Below are positions 57,642-60,600 of a stretch of DNA of 64,000 nucleotides, piece after piece (positions within the stretch are counted from its first letter, which is position 1; every line of letters starts with the position of its first letter). The DNA comes from Castor canadensis (taxonomy: Eukaryota > Chordata > Mammalia > Rodentia > Castoridae): positions 13,672,001 through 13,736,000 of the forward strand of contig NC_133401.1 of assembly GCF_047511655.1 (NCBI RefSeq). The letters run 5' to 3'. Made by a program: the position numbers and the translations under genes. The notes below the pieces were generated by a model that saw only the letters and a program-made list of their open reading frames with translations, was not told the DNA's origin and made no database searches.

Positions 57642-60600
57642 ACTAGAATGTCAACTATATTAGGGTCTCATCTTGTGATTTGTTTCTTGAGATGTGCTCA
57701 GCAGTGAGGGAACACTCAGGAAATATATGATTAATTGATGAGGACAGAAATGGGTGCTGTGCAACCTCAAGAAAATTCTTTTCCTCTCTGAGGTTAATTT
57801 TCTAAATGGATACTAGTAAAATGGACACTAGAAATGGTCTCTTAAGGCCACCGCAGCTCCATATTTAGTATAAGCTCATGATTCAGAAGCTCTCTGTCAC
57901 TCGTCTCCAGATAATCCTCACACTGGGTGAGCGTCCCTTACACAACAGCATAGGAGATCATCTAAGATGGCTCCAAACGCTGGTTCCTCCTTTTGGGCAA
58001 CCTGAACAACTGGGTGTTCTATCACTCAAATCCTCACATTTGGTTTCCCTTCCAGAATGATCTTTGTCCCCAGATAATCACCGCAGGTGGCTCAAGCTAG
58101 AAACAATCACCCTCTCCAGAAAATCTACAATTGTCTCCAAAATGAAGATAATTTGCGGACTTCGGCATCCACAACTATTTAATCCACATCTACTGCCCCC
58201 CCCCAAAAAAAACCTCTCAGCGTGCCATCGACCTCCATAAATTTGGGAGGAGGGTTTACTGGGAATTGAACCCAGGGCCTCACACATGCTAGGCAAGCGC
58301 CGGACCACTCGAGCCACGCCCCCGTCCTCCCTGCAGAATCTTACGCCTTTGACATCTCCCCCGGGGTCATCTGCCACCTTCCTTAGGACACCAACCCACC
58401 CCGCCATCACAAACTCGCACTGGATGATCTAAAACTGAGTTTTCCGGATAAATGGGTCCCTCCCTCCGAATTCCCACCCACTTCAGATAAGCCACGACCC
58501 CAGTGGTCCCGGCGACCACCCCTTCCCTGCTAGCGGCCTAGGATCCCCCACTCCCAGTGTCCCCAGCTGGCACCTGGTTGCGCAGCACGGCGAGCGCCTG
58601 GCGAAGGTCGCGCAAGAAGAGCTGGTAGACGTGCGCCTGGACCAGCGCCTCCCTGCGCGCCTCCCACAAGCCGAGCAACTTGTGCCAGCCTACTTCGAGG
58701 TGTGGCAGCCACTCGTCGAGCGCCAGTCCTGGGCCCAGCTCGGCGCCGTCGGCCGCCAGCAGCGCCTCGCTGGCTGCCACGATGCGCGCATAGTCCTCCT
58801 CGCGCTGATCCACCTCCTCCTTGAGCGCCGCGTGGCGCGCCAGCAGCGCGTCCGCCTCCTCCAGGCTACCGGGCAGGGGACCCTCGACGCCGCCCGCCGC
58901 CTCTTGGGCGCGCACGAGCCAGTCCAGGAACGCGTCCAGGTCGTGCAGGAAACGCTGCAGGCGCCCGGCCGCCGCCACCGCCTCGCCGCAGGCCTGCGCC
59001 GAGCTGGCCAGCGCGCCCCACTCGGCGCCCAGCTCCTCCGCGCCCTGGTGCAGCCGTGCCGCCTGCGCCGGGAAGCGCTCCGCCAGCAGGGCTGCCTCCT
59101 CCAGAAGGGCCGCCTGGCGTGGCTCGAGCGCTTGCAAAGCGGCCTCCAGGCCACTAAGGCGCCACTGCAGGGCGCCGCCCGCGCGGGGCGCGCTCTCCAC
59201 CGCTCGCCGCTTCTCGCGCACCTGGGCGCGCACCTCGGCCACTTCCAGCACGTGGTTCTCCACCAGCAGCACGGCGCTCATCTCCTCCTTGCGCTGCTCC
59301 ACCAGCTCCACGATGCGGTTCCACCTGCGCAGGACAAAGAGGGTGACTCCTCTTGGGTGTGGGGGAACCCAACCTCCCAGGGAAGAAGCGAGGCCACTAC
59401 GTTACCTTGGGAAAGTCACTTTATCTCTCTGAGCCCCTTTCTGCCTGTGTAAAATGAGACCCGCACCCAGCACGCTGCTTAGAGCAGCGGTTCTCGACGT
59501 AATACATAATACGATCGAGCACAGAGTATATTCGTAATGCTACACGATGTTTGCCTTTTCCCGTTCTTTCTCTTCCTGGGTTCAGTGGCCTTTCCAGAGG
59601 TCACATGCCAGGCAGTAAAGGCAGAAGCAGACCCGAGAGCCGGGCTGCCTGCCTTCAGCCAGACATTAAAGAAATTTGTAGCTAGGAGTACATAGATCAG
59701 TAGTAGAGTGCTTACCTAGCATACATAAGGTCCTGGGTTCTATCCTCAGGACCAAAAAAAAAAATTGCAAACTCAAAAACCCCATGCCACTCTTTTCGCT
59801 ACGTTTTTCTGATTTGAAAAAAATATATATATAGCCCATTGATAAGAGAACTTGGCCTAGCATGGGTCAGGCCTTGGGTTCAACCCCCAGTACTGCAAAA
59901 AAGGTTTTTGGGTTTTTTTAAAAAGGTAATTATGCTAACATTTAACGGACTCATTATCTTGTTCCTTTATTTATTTTGGGTTTTTGGCTGGCCTTGAACT
60001 TGAGATCCTCCTGTCACAGCCTTCCCAGTGCTGGGATTATAGTTGTGTACCACCACCCTCGTCCTTGCTGGACAGATGCTCTACCACTTGATCCACACCC
60101 AGTATCAGTATTATTTTCAAATGATTTAATATTTTTAAATTTCTCGGTATTAAGTTCTGTAAGGTCTGACTCATGGTTATCGGACTGAGTAATCCTGGAT
60201 ACGAATTTTACCTATTTGGTTTTTATTTTGATTGGGGTTTTGAGACAAGATCTCACTACATTGTCTAGGCTGGACCTGAACCCCTGGGCTCAAGTGATGC
60301 CCCTGCCTTGGCCCCCCCAGTATCTGGGACTATAGGCACTGGGCCTGGCCAGATTTCACTCTTGTGGATCTGCATCTCCATCCATGACCCCCACACACTA
60401 AGAAAATTGCTGGGAATGTTTCAAGAGGAAAGAAACTAATTTGCCACTTTTTTTTTTTTTTTGGTGGGGGACAATACTGGGAATTGAACTCAGGGCCTCA
60501 AACGTGCTAGGCAAGTGCTCCACCATTTGAGCCATGCCCCAAACCTTTGGACTTTAGTCTCTTTTTCAGACAGGATCTGATATTTTTGCCTAGACCAGCC